DNA from: Streptomyces sp. SPB162
GTDB lineage: Bacteria; Actinomycetota; Actinomycetes; Streptomycetales; Streptomycetaceae
DNA length: 64,000 nucleotides
NCBI RefSeq assembly: GCF_029504575.1
Contig: NZ_JAQFII010000001.1
Coordinates: 496,001 to 560,000 of the forward strand
Reading direction: 5' to 3'
Part shown: piece by piece, positions 61,636 through 64,000 of the stretch
How the letters are laid out: each line of letters starts with the position of its first letter
Position numbering within the stretch: the first letter of the stretch is position 1
Notes under the pieces: model-generated
The model's database searches: none
The model's input: the letters and a program-made list of their open reading frames with translations, nothing else
Told to the model about the DNA's origin: nothing
Position numbers and translations under genes: made by a program

Positions 61636-62874
61636 ATGGCAGGCAACTCGGAGCCGCTGACTCCGCGGGCCAAGCTGGCCGTGACGGCGGGCAAGGCGGC
61701 TGCGGCGGTGTCCCGTGCGGCGGGCCGCGGCAGCGGATCGGTGATCGGCGGACGGGTGGCCCTTCGGGTCGACCCCGATCTGCTGGCCCGGCTGGCAGGG
61801 CACCTCGATGTCGTGCTGGTGTCCGCCACCAACGGTAAGACGACGACGACCCGGCTGCTCGCGGAGGCGCTGCGAGCCAACGGCCCGGTGGTCTCCAACG
61901 CCCTGGGCGCGAACATGCCGGCCGGCATCACCTCGGCGCTGGCCGGCGGCGCGGACGCCCGCTACGGCGTGATCGAGGTCGACGAGAAGTACCTGGCAGG
62001 CGTCGCCCGCGATGTCGCGCCCAAGGCCATCGCCCTCCTCAACCTCTCCCGCGACCAGCTCGACCGCGCGGCCGAGACCCGCATGCTCGCGGAGCACTGG
62101 CGCGAGGGCCTGTCCGGCACGGACGCCATCGTCATCGCCAACGCCGACGACCCGCTGATCACCTGGGCCGCTTCCTCCTGCCCCACCGTGGTGTGGGTCG
62201 CCGCGGGTCAGGAGTGGAAGGACGACGCCTGGTCGTGCCCCTCGTGCGGCGGCGTCCTGCAGCGGCCCTCCGAGGACTGGTTCTGCGGTGACTGCGGCTT
62301 CCGCCGTCCCGCGCCGACCTGGGCGCTCTCCGGCGACCACGTCATCGACCCGTACGGCGTGGCCTGGCCCATCCGCCTGCAACTGCCGGGGCGGGCCAAC
62401 AAGTCCAACGCGGCCGTCTCCGCCGCCGCCGCGGCCGCCTTCGGGGTGGAGCCGAAGGTCGCGCTGGAGCGGATGTACGCGGTACAGGCGGTGGCCGGGC
62501 GCTACGACGTCGTCACCTACCTGGAGCGCGAGCTGCGGCTGCTGCTGGCGAAGAACCCGGCCGGCTGGCTGGAGACGTTCTCCCTCATCGACGGCCCGCC
62601 CACCCCGGTGATCCTGTCCGTCAACGCCCGCGGCGCCGACGGCACCGACACCTCCTGGCTGTGGGACGTGGACTACACCCGGCTCGCCGGGCACCCGATC
62701 TACGTCATCGGCGACCGCAAGCTGGACCTCGCGGTCCGCCTGGAGGTCGCGGGCCTGGACTTCCGTGTCTGCGCCGACGTCGACGAGGCGGTGCGCTCGG
62801 CGCCCCCCGGCCGGATCGAGACCATCGCCAACTACACCGCCTTCCAGGACCTGCGCCGCCGCGTCGGCAACTGA
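61636..62874 (+). CDS. murT: Lipid II isoglutaminyl synthase, MurT subunit
   Basis: 412 residues, Mur ligase-like. P-loop SATNGKTTTT (63-72) in the central domain, Mur C-terminal domain, and an inserted Cys4 ribbon (CPSCGG...CGDCGF, about 200-224), which is characteristic for MurT. With GatD it amidates the glutamate of the peptidoglycan stem (D-Glu to D-isoGln). The ATG follows GAGGATG (GGAGG nearby). GatD follows after 31 bases. Confidence 0.93.
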   Translation: MAGNSEPLTPRAKLAVTAGKAAAAVSRAAGRGSGSVIGGRVALRVDPDLLARLAGHLDVVLVSATNGKTTTTRLLAEALRANGPVVSNALGANMPAGITSALAGGADARYGVIEVDEKYLAGVARDVAPKAIALLNLSRDQLDRAAETRMLAEHWREGLSGTDAIVIANADDPLITWAASSCPTVVWVAAGQEWKDDAWSCPSCGGVLQRPSEDWFCGDCGFRRPAPTWALSGDHVIDPYGVAWPIRLQLPGRANKSNAAVSAAAAAAFGVEPKVALERMYAVQAVAGRYDVVTYLERELRLLLAKNPAGWLETFSLIDGPPTPVILSVNARGADGTDTSWLWDVDYTRLAGHPIYVIGDRKLDLAVRLEVAGLDFRVCADVDEAVRSAPPGRIETIANYTAFQDLRRRVGN

Positions 62875-62905
62875 GCCGGACCCCGGAAAAGGAGAAGCAG
62901 CAAGC

Positions 62906-63634
62906 ATGAGCGATTCCAGCCTTCGCCTGGTGTGGGTCTACCCGGACCTGCTCAGCACCTATGGCGACCAGGGCAACGCCCTGGTCGTGGAGCGGCGCGC
63001 CCGCCAGCGCCGCCTCAATGTCAGCCGGATCGACGTCCGGTCCGACCAGCCGATCCCCACCTCCGGCGACATCTACCTGATCGGCGGCGGCGAGGACCGC
63101 CCGCAGCGGCTGGCCGCGGAGCGGCTGCGCCGCGACGGCGGCCTGAACCGCGCGGTCGCCAATGGCGCGATCGTCTTCTCGGTGTGCGCCGGGTACCAGA
63201 TCCTGGGCCACGAGTTCGTGAACGACCTGGGCCGCCCCGAGGCGGGCCTCGGGCTGCTCGACGTCGTCAGCGTGCGCGGCGAGGGCGAGCGCTGCGTCGG
63301 CGACGTGCTGGCCGACATCGACCCGCGGCTCGGCCTGCCGCCCCTGACGGGTTTCGAGAACCACCAGGGCGTCACCCACATCGGTCCGAGCGCGCGCCCG
63401 CTGGCGACGCTGCGGATCGGCAAGGGCAACGGGACCGGCGACGGCACCGAGGGCGCGTACAACGACACCGTCTTCGGCACGTACATGCACGGTCCGGTCA
63501 TGGCCCGCAATCCGCAGATCGCGGACCTGCTGCTCAAGCTGGCACTGGACGTGAACGCGCTGCCGCCGGTCGACGACCAGTGGTACGAGGCGCTGCGCAC
63601 CGAGCGGATCACGGCGGCGGGCCAACCCGCCTGA
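62906..63634 (+). CDS. gatD: Lipid II isoglutaminyl synthase, GatD glutaminase subunit
   Basis: 242 residues, CobB/CobQ-like class I glutamine amidotransferase. Nucleophile C94 (FSVCAGYQILG) and His195 (GTYMHGPV). GatD enzymes work with a Cys-His dyad and lack the third acidic residue. It supplies ammonia to MurT. GGAG is a few bases further from the ATG than usual. Same operon as murT. Confidence 0.92.
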   Translation: MSDSSLRLVWVYPDLLSTYGDQGNALVVERRARQRRLNVSRIDVRSDQPIPTSGDIYLIGGGEDRPQRLAAERLRRDGGLNRAVANGAIVFSVCAGYQILGHEFVNDLGRPEAGLGLLDVVSVRGEGERCVGDVLADIDPRLGLPPLTGFENHQGVTHIGPSARPLATLRIGKGNGTGDGTEGAYNDTVFGTYMHGPVMARNPQIADLLLKLALDVNALPPVDDQWYEALRTERITAAGQPA

Positions 63635-63760
63635 GACGGCGCGCGGTGTCCGCAGTGCGGGCGGCTGTGCGCCGTCCGCACGTGGCTGGCTAAGGTAACG
63701 GGGGTTCCACCCGGACGACGGGGTCCGGCCGTCCGTTTGAATCGCGGGAGTGCGAGAGCA

Positions 63761-64000
63761 ATGCGTATTGGTGTGCTGACGAGCGGCGGAGACTGCCCCG
63801 GACTCAATGCCGTCATCAGGTCGGTGGTGCACCGCGCCGTCGTCGACCACGGCGATGAGGTCATCGGCTTCCACGACGGCTGGAAGGGCCTCCTGGAGTG
63901 CGACTACCGCAAGCTGGACCTGGACGCCGTCAGCGGCATCCTGGCCCGTGGCGGAACGATCCTGGGCTCGTCCCGGGTGCAGCCCGCGCATCTGCGCGGA
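63761..64000 (+). CDS. pfkA: 6-phosphofructokinase (N-terminal part)
   Basis: 80 codons to the window edge. Starts MRIGVLTSGGDCPGLNAVIR, the exact N-terminus of ATP-dependent phosphofructokinase (GGDCPGLN P-loop), and continues GWKGLLECDYR and GGTILGSSR. The G-G-D at 10-12 is the nucleotide loop. Glycolysis enzyme. The rest lies outside. Confidence 0.92.
   Translation, partial: MRIGVLTSGGDCPGLNAVIRSVVHRAVVDHGDEVIGFHDGWKGLLECDYRKLDLDAVSGILARGGTILGSSRVQPAHLRG

Overview
The window is high-GC (about 72%) actinobacterial chromosome and is most likely from a Streptomyces. The evidence is GC-rich third codon positions, GTG starts, a SigB/F-type sigma factor, DUF2637, DUF3618 and DUF4235 membrane proteins, several SpoIIE-type phosphatases, the ergothioneine operon, DasR/ROK-style control of chitin and chitosan genes, and murT-gatD. 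From memory, the right end (second NAD-dependent ligase to murT-gatD-pfkA) resembles a stretch of the S. coelicolor chromosome; I could not check this. I saw no rRNA, tRNA, CRISPR array or phage.

Layout. 1-5 kb: ribokinase, an RraA-like aldolase, a DUF3040 protein, a ferritin-like protein with a perfect terminator hairpin, a degraded alpha-glucosidase C-terminus, a YihY/BrkB membrane protein. 5-11 kb: a DHA2-type MFS exporter with a frameshift, an S4 RNA-binding protein, GT87 and GT1 glycosyltransferases, a TPR protein, and an apparent ArsR-like/TetR chimera. 11-19 kb: small proteins, a DUF2637 membrane protein, then egtABCD in overlapping genes with a PatB/MalY-type C-S lyase upstream that could supply the missing EgtE step. 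19-24.5 kb: chitosan/chitin degradation (exo-beta-D-glucosaminidase with a good promoter and operator; GH18 chitinase with a ricin lectin and a DasR-like site).

24.5-32 kb: an Lpd-like flavoprotein, a holin-like/DUF3618 pair, an IS630-family insertion with TA target duplication, DUF4235, a type II NADH dehydrogenase and an MFS symporter. 32-39 kb is a signalling block: GAF-SpoIIE phosphatase, MarR regulator, ANTAR-GAF-PAS-SpoIIE phosphatase, MEDS-HATPase anti-sigma-like protein and a SigB/F-type sigma factor, i.e. the parts of a partner-switching pathway except the STAS antagonist. 39-46 kb: uppP, YchJ-like, a divergent LigA paralogue, HutD, Nudix, a secreted beta-propeller lactonase. 46-58 kb: secreted GH27 with two NPCBM domains, peroxiredoxin, sensor Ser/Thr kinase, MFS exporter, small proteins, SRPBCC, UspA, winged-helix regulator and a FUSC transporter. 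58-64 kb: flavoprotein, acyl-CoA dehydrogenase with a divergent TetR regulator, peptide deformylase, murT-gatD (lipid II amidation) and the start of pfkA.

The most unusual signal is a 160-210 bp dispersed repeat with four copies. In all four the repeat sits directly 3' of a gene and in that gene's orientation, and in two or three it begins at the stop codon. The IS630 element inserted exactly at one such junction and regenerated the stop codon. Other oddities are two one-base frameshifts in GGGCC runs, two gene remnants and a 66-bp tandem duplication.
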